DNA from: Triatoma infestans
Lineage: Eukaryota > Arthropoda > Insecta > Hemiptera > Reduviidae
Direction: 5' to 3'
NCBI GenBank assembly: GCA_011037195.1
Contig: JAAEAF010003588.1
Coordinates: 62,001-126,000, forward strand
DNA length: 64,000 nucleotides
Part shown: positions 43,960 through 56,240 of the stretch, piece by piece
Position numbering within the stretch: the first letter of the stretch is position 1
Layout: every line of letters begins with the position of its first letter
Program-made: the position numbers and the translations under genes
Notes under the pieces: generated by a model
What the model saw: only the letters and a program-made list of their open reading frames with translations
The model's database searches: none
What the model was told of the DNA's origin: nothing

Positions 43960-44260
43960 TCTGATAGATTCGCTATTTTCTCAAACCTTTTTTTTTAAAT
44001 TGAAATCACATCCATTTCGTTGGAGCTGTTTTCGAAAAAATTCCGGGAAAAAAGTGAAGAAAAAAAACAATTAAAAGTAAAAAAATCGCACTTATGTTTG
44101 ATTGATTTTTACCGGAAACCTTTGTGTCTGATGCAATAGTATATTATTTAAACGGAATAGCAAGTTTGAGCTCATGCGAATTTTCGCATATATTTTGTTC
44201 ATACACATACAGACTATTCGCTAAAAAAACTTTTTTTTCGCACTCAGAAAACCTCAGAAC
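43960..44260 (+). repeat. DR1 dispersed repeat, degenerate 3' part
   Basis: Blocks CGTTGGAGCTGTTTTCGAAA, GCACTTATGTTTGATTGATT, ATACACATACAGACTATTCG and CGCACTCAGAAAACCTCAGA follow DR1 order. Confidence 0.6.
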
Positions 44261-44490
44261 ATATATTTCTGGATCTTTAGGAATCTTGTAATCTCTGCGG
44301 ATATCCCACTGACACCACCGACCGTACACACTGTATTACTTGTATTTAGCGAATCCAAGCAAATTCCTTGTTTATCCTCATACCATATTATACTTAACAC
44401 CCATGGGAGCTACAAAAAGATATTTCAGATGTCAGTGGATTTGATTTTGTAGCCAGTCTCTCTCTCTGCAGACATTCATTCAAATATGTT

Positions 44491-44521
<31 letters not shown>

Positions 44522-45633
44522 CAGTAAAAGAGAGAAAATGAACAGATGTAACTTATTATATTTTTATTAAGACGAAAATCTAAACTATATTCTTCCATTA
44601 AATCCTAAAAAAAAAATCCACATTACAATAGTGGATAAAATATTTCCTCGTTGGAAATAAAATATGATGAATATAAATTACCGAAAAATTAACTGATAAA
44701 ACAGAGGGCCTTAAACATTGGAACAGTAATTCTGCATTTAACTTACCCCCCCCCCCCAGTAACGCCCATTATAAACCCTATTCAAAACTAAATGAAGCAG
44801 GAAGCATGATTATTATGCTTTTCTACTGGTAAAAAGATATATATATGTATATAGTATAAAAGGGTCGTTCTGTTGTAATGGGTTACACTATAATAGGCTT
44901 TCTTATAAGAATTAATTGTAAATAATATTCAGTAAAATCCCTTGAAACAATGAAACACTGTTATAACAGGGAAACTAGCGAGGCCCTACCACACTAATGG
45001 AAAGATTGGGTGGTCTTAATGCGAACTAAAACACACCCTCTCACACCCCTTTTCACACATATAAACGGATCACTACTATTATAGATATATATTTCACTTT
45101 ATTAAATAGTAAAGTAGAATTCCATGTTTACTTCCTACTCTTTGGGTTAAATTCGCTATTATCTATGTTCCTATGATTAAGAATAATAATTCTGAAGTAG
45201 ACAATATTTTATACCTTTAATTAACGGAACACATACATTGTATATAAATACAATAATAGATACTAATAGGTCACCTTTAAATTACTTATTTCCTTTTCTC
45301 CTATATTCTTCAGCTGATGATTTCTTTAAAAAAACTACTAAATCATTTATGAACAGTCTATGTCCAGATGTGCAGAGCAATGGGCATATTGGAGTGTCTG
45401 CAACTGTGGTTTTATGAATAATGAATGTGTGATGGATGCCAAAAATATAAAAATATATTTTTGATTTGAAATAATCAAGATTATGAAGAAAATGTGACAT
45501 TCCCTTGCAAAAGGACTATTCAGGTAGAAGACCACTATTGTCTTTTAGAGTCCATGAACTTGATGGCATTGTCTACCCCTTCTTCTCACAGGTGAAGATT
45601 TGAAATAACAATTAGAAGACATTCCTTCTGAAC
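44261..45633. other. Non-coding stretch with poly(A) and poly(C) runs
   Basis: A-run at 44496-44521 and C-run at 44746-44758. CAGTAAAATCCCTTGAAACA at 44930-44950 followed by ACACTGTTATAACAGGG resembles a pogo/Tigger-type terminal repeat, but no partner end was located. Confidence 0.4.
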
Positions 45634-45675
45634 AGACATTCAAGCCACAAGGCTTGCTTCAGGAATCGCTGTCTT
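45634..45675 (-). repeat. Hairpin/GAAAC-like motif, isolated
   Basis: Minus strand: AGACAGCGATTCCTGAAGC, stem AAGCC-TTGT-GGCTT, then GAATGTCTG. AGACA and TGTCT can pair to close the structure. Same layout as the foldback-family motif, with GAAA changed to GAAT. Confidence 0.42.
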
Positions 45676-48600
45676 AAACTCAGTGCCAGTGATAAGTGAT
45701 TTGCCTTTATTCTAGATAAATATCTGATTTATTAAAATGTAGTTGTGATATTGTCAAGTACTTAAATTTGCTTAAAGAATAATATATTTATTTTAAAAAC
45801 AGTGGTGCTCTCTTGATTATTACTAATACTTCTCTCTTAAACATATATACTTACAAGCCCCTTTACAAAACCGCTCACGCCACAAGCTACCACTACACTA
45901 CAACAACACGACACACCAAATACATTTCAAATGCATACGTTACGAACCACGTTCTATTTAAACCATCACTTCTTAAACTTTCCCTCCTTATTTCGCAGCC
46001 TCTAGAAAAATGTGTTGCGATTATTAGACAAGTTAGATTATTACTACAGTAAGAAAGAATACACCGACTATCTGTATTTATAGTGTGACAATATATCTCA
46101 AAAAGAAAAAGTCGCAGAAAGCTTAAACTTTACATTCCGTTTCATTCAAACTTTATTTGGGGATGCGAAGCAAAAGTTTACATAAAAATCCTTCAAATAA
46201 AGTGCAATAAATAATATATTTCATAGCGACCGAATACTATACACTGGAATAAACATATTTATTCCAAAATATACTTCTCAGTTCTCCCTCAAAAAAAAAA
46301 TCCAATACATAAGTTTCCAGTATATATTTCAGTATGACTAGCGTTTGATAGTTTAAAATGAGTTCTGTGAGTAGTACATACAGTCTAATCAAATTTGCCT
46401 AGATAGAGCTTCTTATATAACTCATACTTCAACAAAGTCGGAAAAAGTTACTGTCTGGCATTGCCTATGTATGCAATGTAATCCATCGTCAGCAAATTCC
46501 ATTCCGAACTGGGAACATGTATTGAGCTGGGCTCAATAGTTTCATTAGCAACCTCATCAAGGCGTCACTAAAGCACTACAAACCACGTCAACCACACATA
46601 ATATTCTCTCTCAGCCCACTATGTATTGACGAATTGGTTTCAACCATGTGAGCCTGTCTCTCGCCTACAGCTGTCTCTAGCTGCAGGAGAAATTGATATA
46701 ATCCGATCATGTGAGAGCTAAGAGAGTCACCAAACCAACTTTCGCCAGTTACCAACGTTACTAAGAGTACGGGTGACTGCAATTCACTCTAAGCCTCAGA
46801 CTTGAAAAATTCACCTTGCTAGCCACTCTAGCTTACCACTGTTAGCACAAGCAAGAGTTGAAACTAGGCAGATCACTCTTAACCAACTTTTGACAGCAAG
46901 GTAAGCCATTTTACATTCATCACGCTACCAATCAACAATCATCATTCATTCTTCGATCGGACACTTTACCCTCTATACATTAATCTCTCTTCAATCAGCA
47001 AAAAGCGTACAATTATAGTATATATATTTAGGTCTAGTTCATGTGTTCAATTACATTTTCACCAATTACCATTTTTACTAATACATCATTTACCAATTAC
47101 ATCATCCTGACATTGAAAGTTAATTTTTTAAAATCTACAAATATCTATCAGTATCATTGACGCTACCAGAAAAATACTTTCTCGATGGGGCTGCACCCAT
47201 CGCTGGTTAAGAAGTGTTGATCTAAACAGAGAAACAGCATCCTTTTTAGGCATTTGAGAAGGGATAAAGGTACTTTTTTCTAGCAGATTAGCCCAGATTT
47301 TACCTATACAATACTCTTTCATCAAGGCGATCTACGATACAAATTGTGCTTCGATGAAATTACGAGGGTTTTTCTTCTGGGTTCGTTGCTTTGAAGTTAA
47401 AGGGGGAAGCAAGCTGGAATACTGTTAAATTAAAAAATGAAAGTATCTTTCAAGAAGGCTGTTATTTAGTAATGTGATCAATAAATACTTAACTGTAATC
47501 TAACTTAATGTGTAGATACAGTTATTTGAGTAATTATATAATTAAATATTATTATTAAAATATTTTAAACTATGATAGTTCATTCTGACTTACTAAGATT
47601 ACATAAGACTAAGATTTCACTCTATTTTCAGCAGTATGTCACGATTTGAAAAAAAAAAAAAAAAAATTATATTGTACAGAAAGTACTGTTAAGTCACGAT
47701 CTATAGCTTAGTTATTAATATTTAATATTAATATTTTATGATAATGTCAAACATTTTTGTGCTTTTTTCTTTATAAGAGATATTAAGTAAAACTGTTACT
47801 AAATTTGCTGAGAACACCTGGCAGTTGGAATTTTTTTATGCTGCCAAACCTGTTTGCTCAATATTTTTAACCATAAAAATGCTAATTATTTATAAGGAAT
47901 TTTTAAATATATTTAATAACAATGAAAATTAACCATAAAATTTAATTCATATAGTAAAATCATTGATGGTTTTTCAGGGGGTTCGAACTGCCTTTTGAAA
48001 AAATTAATCATCAAGAATCTACTAATAGGCCCAATATTAATTAGCATATGTAGTTGTTAGACTAATTATTTATCATACAATTAATTTAACATTTGACAAA
48101 TTTTGATAAATAAATATCGAATATTAAAAAAGGAAAAAGATATTCAAAAACTGAAAGTAAAATGGCCAACAATTTTAACATGAAACTGATTTAATAATAC
48201 ATAAAATATATGTACATACAATCATATATACAGTAGGAGTTTAGAGGGACAAATAAGTATCGGTTATTTTGTGTATGAATTAAACGAAGAGTAGAAAACA
48301 GTCTTATAGTGATACAACCTTTTTTTGGAAGAATAAATTTAATGAAGAAAAATATCAAAAAAGAAAAAAAAAAAAAAAAAAAAAAAAGAAATATTATTAA
48401 AGGCGTTGCGATTATTGATTAGGTAGAGAGGGAATCGTCAAGCTAAGCTGTATTGCGCGCTGCTGATGCCACTCATTTTCGTGGAATTTCAATAATGTTA
48501 TGCTTGGAAACTGATACCCCTTACCCAAAACAGAAATATAGTAATAAGTGCAATATTATATTTATTTATTTCAACGAGAAATGACATTACATTTCATCTT

Positions 48601-48924
48601 TTCCTAAGAGCTGATGGAGGACCTGTCGACTATCAAACACTTTACACACCCCCCATTGCCATTCCATTTCTAGGATGTAGGATATTGGGCAAAACAATGG
48701 AGACTTGCCTGTAACAAACACAACAGCTTGGGTCTAGGTTTGGGCTAAACCGAGGTTTCACATAATAGAACCCACCAGTATCCAAGGCTCAACATTCCAT
48801 TCATAGTGCATATTGGGATCTTTGGCTCACAAGATCCCACACTACGGAGAACCACTGTTAAGATTGTAAAGCTAGAACGCTTCCATTAGTAACTGTATTT
48901 ACTCTCCGCTTCGACAACAACAAG
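45676..48924. other. Long non-coding stretch
   Basis: No coding similarity or paired ends recognised over about 3.2 kb. The least AT-rich part is about 46430-46960. An A-run lies at 47649-47665 and an A-rich run at 48365-48386. Confidence 0.4.
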
Positions 48925-48986
48925 TGAACGAACATTTGATAAAGTAAAGCCGACCTGAAAAGTTCGACATTATTTTACTTTTTCAT
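48925..48986 (+). mobile_element. SINE-B-like 3' tail
   Basis: AAAGTAAAGCCGACCTGAAA followed by AGTTCGACATTATTTTACTT resembles the SINE-B 3' end (AAGCCCGCCTGAAAAAATAG, CATTACTTTACTTT). The preceding 350 bp (48570-48925) does not match SINE-B and could be the body of another SINE with the same tail. Confidence 0.4.
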
Positions 48987-49119
48987 TAAACATATGAAAA
49001 ATTTAAAATATGTTTATTACGTTTTTTTCAGTATATTAAGGAGGATTAGGACGAGGAAAAATTCCATATAAAAAAATTAATTAAGCATCAGGTCCCGTGA
49101 TTGAGCATAAACGAAATAT

Positions 49120-49300
49120 TAATTTTTTAGTTTTTGAGTCTAAAAACTAAAAAAAAATGTCTAAAATTCACTTTTTCGGGGCATTGGTAGGTGTATTTCC
49201 GCTGAAAACTCGATATCGAAAATTTGAATATCGACTTTGAATTCGATATCGACAATAACACTAACATCCACTCATAGTAGTAAGAAGAGAAAGTAATAAT
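49120..49300 (+). repeat. DR1 dispersed repeat, 3' end fragment
   Basis: TAAAATTCACTTTTTCGGGG, ATTTCCGCTGAAAACTCGAT, ATCGAAAATTTGAATATCGA and TCATAGTAGTAAGAAGAGAA, AGTAATAATG match the last 180 bp of DR1, with an extra duplicated TCGATATCGA block. Confidence 0.62.
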
Positions 49301-51405
49301 GAGTGAAAACAATTAGCGAATTACATTTTTTTACTCTCTCTTATTATCTATTTATTTAGAATTCCCTAAAAATTAACTTATAAACAATTATAATTTACAT
49401 AAAATTATTCAGCCTAATAACTACAAGGGACTATGCAATAGAATAGCGGAATGAATTCATTAGACTTCCAGTAGTTTGGTGATATTATACATATAAGGCA
49501 GGTTGTTGCTCATTTTGTATGGTCCAATTCAATTTCCAATATTATGAGTTAAAATTCTATCTTATTCTTCTCTCCTATTTGCTTGTTAGTTTATATTTAA
49601 TAAAGTATAAATAAAAGAGATATTTACAAAACTCATGTGAGTGTTTGTTATACTAAAGCATGAGGAATATTGTTAATTTAGTCCACGTTCTTGTACGAAG
49701 AGAAGTTCAAGAGGCTAACAACACAGCTATGGGGGCTATGATTCCAGACTCTCACAATAAGTTGATCGTGCTGGGAATGTGGGATAATGCAACAACAACC
49801 CACAAGGACTTGTGTCTCCTTCAATTACATGCATAACTACGCCTGCACAAGCGCCTGCATTCCCACACAATTCAATATTTGTTAGTGGGGCGTTATAACT
49901 GACATCTTACATATAATATAACTGTTATTATCTTTCATTTCCAGTTCAAAATTATATTGGGTCTATTGAATAAAAATAAGCAAATATTTTCAAGTGTTTA
50001 CTTTTATAAAAAGTATACATTTTTATTTCATCTTTGCACATGAACATTTTTTTTAGGTTTAATTTGACGAGTAGTTACTACGAATTGTATACAAATGGAT
50101 CAGGATGAAATTTAAGATTTCTATTACTTTTTTCCCTATAGTATAATTTTATTAATGAAATAAAGTTAATTATACATATTTAGCAAAATTAATTCTTTTT
50201 TTGTTTTATTGTTATTCAAGGTTTTTCCATTACTATATGTTTTTGAATTTATTAAAAGGGTTTGGCTCTCCATTATATTCATTTAAGTATTATTATTTTT
50301 ATTATCATTTCAATTATTATTATTAATCGTATTGCTTCATTATTTCATTTAGTTGGTAATCTACCAATAGAGCTCGCTAATTTTCCTTTTTTTTTATGGA
50401 AATCGCAAAATTAATTTTTGTAATTATTTCTTCAATACAATTACTTTTTATTATTAATTATTTATTCGACATATATTTATTTTTAGCTGTTTCAATTAAT
50501 TCCTTCTTTTTTTTTAATATACATTTATCAGCAAGCAGGCATATATTTAGGTAAAATATAATTTTGTTAACCAATATTTTAATTAACGCAAGTAACCAAA
50601 GAAGAAGGTGTAATCCGTCTGCAAGTGCGGTGGGTGGGTAGTCCTTCACTTCCTGTAACAAAATGGGAGGCACCTCAATTGAATATTACGTACTCTTTTA
50701 AATAAGCACTTTCATATTTCTCGATTTATTTATTTATTTTTTTGGCATATAAATCACTTCAATTAATTCAGGAAATGAAGTCAGACTTTCTGGTTTGTCC
50801 CCTACCTTCCCAGTTTGCTGAAACCCTCTAATCACAACTGCACCGTCAGGGTAGAAATTATTGTTATTGGTAACAAACTGGAACACTCAAGGTAATTGTA
50901 AATATTCTTAAATTCCAAATTTAAAGAACTATAACTGTTGTTCTTTCCTTATATTAAAACATATCACTCATAAGAACGATTCAACAACTGTCTTAAAATT
51001 AAAAAATTCGGAATTTTTAATAAGACGAAACGTTGAATTTTTTTTTTTAAATATTATTTATTCAAACTTACGCATATTGTGTTTAATAAAGTATTACGTC
51101 AGTGTATAACTTGCATCTGCACTCAGTACCTACAACAGAATAATAAAAACAAATAATATTAATGATGAATTAGTATAGAAAATTGAAAAATATAAATCAT
51201 TAAGGTTTCCATATTGTAACCAATTACATTATGTATTATTATTATTATTATTAATGGAAGTAAAACAGTATTTTTATTATCATTTGAAGATAGTAGCATT
51301 CTAATCGTCTGAATTATTGGAAAAATCATCACTTCATAAAAAAAACAGTTTAAAAAAAATAAAATTTTCTAAAATTCATCTCTCTATACGAATTAATTGC
51401 AAATC

Positions 51406-51470
51406 TTACTCGGACGATGGATGAAAATCCGAAATACCGGTCAGAATCAACAAAATGAAGCATAAAATCA
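51406..51470 (+). repeat. Hairpin/GAAAC repeat fragment, member 2
   Basis: CTCGGACGATGGATGAAAAT then CCGAAATACCGGTCAGAA and CAACAAAATGAAGCATAAAA. Related to 11001-11060; the GGAT/ATCC stem is intact here. Confidence 0.5.
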
Positions 51471-51888
51471 TAGATGTTATCCAGCATTATGGAACCATTT
51501 GAAATCAAGTAAACTGTATTTCTTTTTAAAATAACATACAATAAATAACATAATATACAATTAAATGACCAACTGTAATTAGATGCGTGAATAAACTCTG
51601 CGTTTAAAAAAAAAATATAAAACAATTGATTCCCTCAGTTTCCCACATTTGAATAAAACTAATTTATTTATAAAAAGTGACAAAAACATGTTTAATGGGA
51701 AAGAAAAAAACAAAATAAATAAATAAATAATTAAATTAAAAATATGAACTGCAATATTATAAAAGTGTTATGTTTTTAGGAAACAAGTAAACTGAAATGA
51801 TATAACGGATGTATACTGTCATTTAAACGTAAAAAAAATTGCCTAGGGAGAGTGTTAAAAAACTTGTACAACAGTCTGCTTGTTAGTA

Positions 51889-51964
51889 GTGCACACCACT
51901 CTCTCACTCTTATCTCACACTCTCTCTCATTCTCTCTCACTCTCTCGCACACACACACACACGT
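51889..51964. repeat. CT/CA-rich simple sequence
   Basis: CACTCTCTCACTC-type interrupted repeats ending in (CA)n at 51948-51962. Confidence 0.8.
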
Positions 51965-52065
51965 AAGAAACAACCGCACAGAAACTTTCTCACTTTTAGA
52001 GGACATTCTCAGTGCTTTACATCAAACAGTACGAACATGATTCTAAAGAGATCGAAAAAAAAAAA

Positions 52066-53062
52066 TCTGGTGTGAAACACTCACACAACTTTCTCTTACT
52101 CCAGTTCTCAAAATTAAAATTGACAAATTTTATAGTTTGTGTACCAAATTTAATGAAATTAGTCGAAAACTGTTCAGTAAAAACGCACTTCCGGTTTACT
52201 AATTTTCTTGAAACTCGGAATTTTTTGGCCCTCTATTGATTTTTAATTAATTTTGTTTGGATGATAGAATTGTATAATCAACTATGTCAGCACTTTTGAG
52301 ATAAACATAACCCCCACCTCCTCCCCTAAAAGTGCCCTTAAATGAATTTTCCCAGAGAAATATTTTTAAAAAAAATTCGTAGATCTTTGTATTTTTAGTT
52401 TATACACAAAGTTTCAAAAGAATCGTCGAAGCCATTTTTGAGAAAATCGCGCAAAAATGAAAAAAAATCATCTAGTAAAGTGGTAAAGTAAACGCACTTC
52501 CGGTTATCCGATTTTATACAAACTCGGAATTTTAACAACATATTTAATTCTAATTAAATATGACATTATTTAGGTAATTATTTAGATGACAGAATTAACT
52601 AATAAACTGAAATAGCACTTTAGATGAAACCCTAACTCCATCCCTCCCCCATAACTGCTCTTAAATGAATTTTTACAGAGAAATGTTTCAAATAAAAGTT
52701 GTAGCTCTTTGTATGTATAGTTGATATCATAAGTTTGAAGAAAATCGTTGGATCCATTTTTGAGAAAAACGCGAAAAAGTAAAAATAATACAACTCGTAA
52801 AGTGGTACTTCCGGTTGAGGAATTTTGACAGATAACGTATTATCAGATCCCATGGTGATACCTAAATGGAATATCAAGTTTCATCTTTCTACGGTTTTTC
52901 GTTTTTGAGCTATGCTGTTCACATACATACACACACACACACCCACACACACTTTTTTGGACTCAGAGGACCTCAAAACGGATATTTCCTGTTAAAACTC
53001 GATATTGAAATTTTGATACGATTACAATACGTCCTCTTCCTGGGAGTAAGAGAAAGTAATAT
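52066..53062 (+). repeat. DR1 dispersed repeat, full-length copy 3
   Basis: The left end is TCTGGTGTGAAACACTCACA then CAACTTTCTCTTACTCC. The right end is ACGTCCTCTTCCTGGGAGTA then AGAGAAAGTAA. The inner left ACTTTCTCTTACTCC and right GGGAGTAAGAGAAAGT are inverted over about 15 bp. Two modules with TTAAATGAATTTT at 52338 and 52661 (spacing 323 bp). A (CA)n stretch at 52927-52950 lies at the same place as in copy 1. Unlike copy 1, the 111-bp left block is single. Confidence 0.85.
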
Positions 53063-53139
53063 CCTAGTAAAAGTTAAGTTCTTGTCATGACAAAATTCAA
53101 TCAACAAAATCGAAACCCAGAAATAATTGCAATGAAGGA

Positions 53140-53148
53140 AGCGAGAGG

Positions 53149-53196
<48 letters not shown>

Positions 53197-53262
53197 AGAG
53201 AGAGAGAGACTGAGAGAGAGCGACTGAGAGTGAGAGTGAGAGAGTGAGAGGGAGAGAGAGAC
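53140..53262. repeat. (GA)n simple sequence
   Basis: GA dinucleotides interrupted by GACTGAGAG units, seen directly. The minus-strand open frame through it is a Ser/Leu repeat and not a gene. Confidence 0.9.
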
Positions 53263-53400
53263 AGAAGTAACGACTGAATGTAAATTCTCTGAAATCTCTC
53301 CATCAACTTTATTTTACTAATAAATAAGAAAAAAAGAAGGAAATTTAACTAACTTCTTTGGCAAAACATGAAGAAAAGAAAAACTAGTAAAAGTGAAATA

Positions 53401-53433
<33 letters not shown>

Positions 53434-54600
53434 TCAGCATCCGTATGTTTGTGGCTGCAAAACTCGAAAAGTAGTCGAAGGATTGACTTGAAATTTTTAT
53501 ACAACGTTGCATTTCTATATAAGAGTGTTTATATATACTTTTTACTCCGAAGTTCCCATGGAAACGGGAAATTCCGAGCGTTTCGCGAGGTTGGCAAATA
53601 TAGACAGACTCAGACGCGCTGCGATGGTGGCACGCTCTCTGAACCTCTTTCTCAACTACTTATAAGTACCTCTATTCCGAAGGTCCCACGGAAACGGGAA
53701 ATTCTGAGCTAAAATCCGCTCAAACGACCATATTGGGTTAGCACTTGCTTCTTCAGGTATTGCTGCTACGTTGAAGAAAGGAGGTAGAACAGCGCATTCA
53801 GCTCTTAAACTGTCACTAAACATGCACTTCATAGAAAACCCAACATATGACATTTCTAAAATATCAGGAATGGGAAAGGTTCTTCGGGCATGCAAAATCA
53901 TTGTATGCGATGAGTGCACAATGGCTCACAAGAAGTCACTGGAAGCATTAGACCATACATTGAATGATTTGCGAAATAATTAGGCTTCATTTGGTGGAGC
54001 ATTGGTGTGAAACAGTGTCATACAAATCCATTGACTCCGTGAGGGACCAAAGTGAAGTAGTGAATTTTCCAGCGGAATTCCTTAATTCACTCGATGCTCC
54101 CGGATTACCGCCTCACATTCTAAATTTGAAAACTGAAGTGCCAATTATATTACTCCGAAACATCAATCAGCCAAAGTTATGCAATGGTACACGATTAGTA
54201 ATTAAAAAAATTAATGAATAATCTAATTGAACAACAATTCTCATGGACCTCATAAAGGTGAAGACGTACTACTTCCACGAATACCACTCATTCCGAAAGA
54301 TATGCCCGTTCGAGTTCAAACGACTTCGAATTTCCTATACGCCTTGTGTTAGCTAAGATTATCAACAAAAGTGCAAGGACAAACTTTGCAAGTGTGCGGT
54401 TTGAATTTAGAAAACGAATGCTTCTCTCATGGGCAATTATATGTGGCATGCTCCAGAGTCGGTAAACCACCTGATCTTTATGTTTATGCAAAAAACAGAC
54501 AAACAAAAAATGTAGTCCATTCACTAGCTTTCAAAACTTCACGTATTCAAAACATATTTCATTGTCATTTTCCAAATATGCGGGTGCCCTAATCACAACA
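53401..54600 (+). mobile_element. Helitron remnant
   Basis: After a (TA)n run at 53403-53428, the non-coding 5' part has TTGACTTGAAATTTTTATAC and AACGTTGCATTTCTATATAA. CCATGGAAACGGGAAATTCC and its near copy CCACGGAAACGGGAAATTCT occur about 127 bp apart. A decayed Pif1-like helicase follows. Both features are typical of animal Helitrons and their derivatives. Start (TC at 53401) and end (about 54600) are approximate; no CTRR terminus or 3' hairpin was confirmed. Confidence 0.72.
53706..54590 (+). pseudogene. Helitron Pif1-like helicase, C-terminal part
   Basis: Segments in order: LALASSGIAATL (motif Ia), GGRTAHSALKLSLN, SGMGKVLRACKIIVCDECTM with [17 protein letters not shown] (motif II, Asp-Glu), FGGAL, then a jump to [40 protein letters not shown] with GTRLV, LLPRIPLIPKDMP, and QVCGLNLENECFSHGQLYVA with CSRVGKPPDLYVYA (motif VI). 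Motif I (P-loop) is missing upstream, and about 100-150 residues between motifs II and IV are deleted near 54000. Several stops and frameshifts. The protein would have unwound DNA in rolling-circle transposition; the Rep nuclease domain is absent. Confidence 0.88.
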
Positions 54601-55449
54601 AACATTTCATTGTTTATAATGTTAATTAGCTGATATATAATCAAATAATATTTTCCAATTACAATTTAGAAGACAGCACTGAATTATTAAAGTTACATTT
54701 ATATTTGCCTAATATTGGGAAACTTGGTGAAACCACAAAATTATTTCGTTAAATTAAAATAACACTTTAAGATGAAGTCTTTAGCTCCATAAAATATAAA
54801 AAAAATTAATTATCTCTGTACAATAATTCAAAATAAAGGTTCAGATATGTGAAGCAAGAAAAAATATTGGTAACTGTTTTGAAAAAATTGCAAAAACTAA
54901 AATAACTACATTTTTAACTGGCAATTATTAGTTGCAACCAATAATTATCAAATTTGGTTGGTAGTATCTTTTGCGATTATGTTTTACAACTAATGAAATT
55001 AATTTTAGTTGGAATGTAAAATTAGTAGCTGAGAAAATTACCAATTAACAGTTGTAGGTATTATTCTTTCTGTTGTTACCTAAGATTCCACTCGTAAAAT
55101 TTTGCACCAAATTTGAATCAGATTAAATTAACTAATAAATAAATATGTAAAGCAGAATATGCAGTAAAAAGAAAAAGGAAAGATTCTAGTAGCCACAGTT
55201 GTCAGTTTTATAACTAATAACAGCTATAACTAAATAGAGATTGGTCTTAACTAATGAAATTATAGGATAAATTTAGGAGAGACGACGCATATTTCAAATT
55301 TATGCCCTGCATTAAATTATACGAGAAATATTAAAGACGTAATGCTTATAATATATTATATCAACTAACTATTATCTACTAAATAAATGTTATTTTTCGA
55401 AATAAAGACATTCTCATTTATTCTAGAAACAAAATTCGAGTACACTACA
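54601..55449. other. AT-rich non-coding stretch
   Basis: Nothing coding. A region around 54720-54960 has weak DR1-like order (AACACTTTAAGATGAAG; AACTGTTTTGAAAAAATTGC) but no diagnostic ends. Confidence 0.4.
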
Positions 55450-55830
55450 TTTGGCCGTCTCTCCCTACTATGGTACGTCTCCATGGAGTTTGTAGCGTCT
55501 CAAAAACTCTTGCCCGGCCTCCACTCGATTCAACTTGTGTTGGGTCTTGTCAGCTGTTTTGGGACCCACCTCGCGGACAGTTTCCGATATCCGAGGGTTT
55601 CTGTGATGGTTTCGTGTAGCAGAGATCTGGAGATTTGAGGGAAACATCGCAGAAAGTTCATCCACAGTCAATCTGCGATCGTCAAGGAGCGCATTTTCGA
55701 TTTTTTCCACAATTTCGTCAGCCACGATTGAAGGTTTTCCGCTCCTCTGATCATCATGCACAGACGTAGGAATCAGGCTACACGACAGTGTAGCCAACAT
55801 GTCGAAAACAAAATCCCTCCGGCCGTGAGT
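55450..55830 (-). pseudogene. mariner-like transposase, N-terminal fragment
   Basis: Minus-strand translation has TSVHDDQRSGKPSIVADEIV, EKIENALLDDRRLTVDELSA with MFP in one frame, then QISRSLLHETITETLGYRKL and SARWVPKQLT in another, and LNRVEAGQEFLRRYKLHGD in the first again. This is the second helix-turn-helix and linker of a mariner transposase, with two frameshifts. The catalytic domain is absent: it ends at about 55460. It differs in sequence from the mariner at 19222, so it is a second mariner lineage. Confidence 0.82.
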
Positions 55831-55849
55831 GCCTCAGTACACTTACTTA

Positions 55850-56240
55850 CTGGACATGCATCTTAGGATAGATGACGCACCATATAGGGTTTCATCCTTT
55901 TTTGAAGTTGTCATTACCTTAACATCTTTACGGCCTTTTTTTTAATGTGTAAGACTTCACCAAGCACATTGTTCATTTGCAGTCCTGATTCGTCTGGTTT
56001 CCAGATATTACCAGGCTTGTCCGGAAAAATGGACAATTTTCGTAAGAAGTTGAAAATAATCGGCAACTTCTTTCCCGTTCATTCCCTCTATCCTCTTGTC
56101 GTGAAACGCTCTTGCTCATAACTAGCTCTGGATAGCGTCGTATGAAAGATGGTTACGGAAAAAGTCAACTCTCCTAACTTCATGTTGCGTCATCTTTCGG
56201 AGAGTTGACGCACTTCTCTTCTGTGTAGGAAACATGGGCT
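55850..56240 (-). pseudogene. pogo/Tigger-like (DDE_1) transposase fragment
   Basis: Minus-strand translation across two frames: HEVRRVDFFRNHLS, then ARAFHDKRIEGMNGKEVADY with FQLL, then RKLSIFPDKPGNIWKPDESG with LQMNNVLGEVLHIKK, and KKGRKDVKVMTTSKKDETLY. The order (A-R-A-F, F--LL, IF...DESGLQ, G-K-V, VMTT) fits the start of the DDE_1 catalytic domain; the Asp of DESGLQ would be the first catalytic residue. No CENP-B-type DNA-binding domain or inverted repeats were found. It directly abuts the mariner fragment at about 55850. Confidence 0.7.

Larger units (their letters stand above)
49301..52065. other. Long AT-rich non-coding stretch
   Basis: No gene recognised. Contains a CT/CA-rich simple-sequence block (51889-51964) and a hairpin/GAAAC repeat fragment (51406-51470). 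Confidence 0.45.

Noticed and set aside
53097..53306. Ser/Leu-rich open frame
   Set aside because: Translation of the GA microsatellite on the opposite strand.
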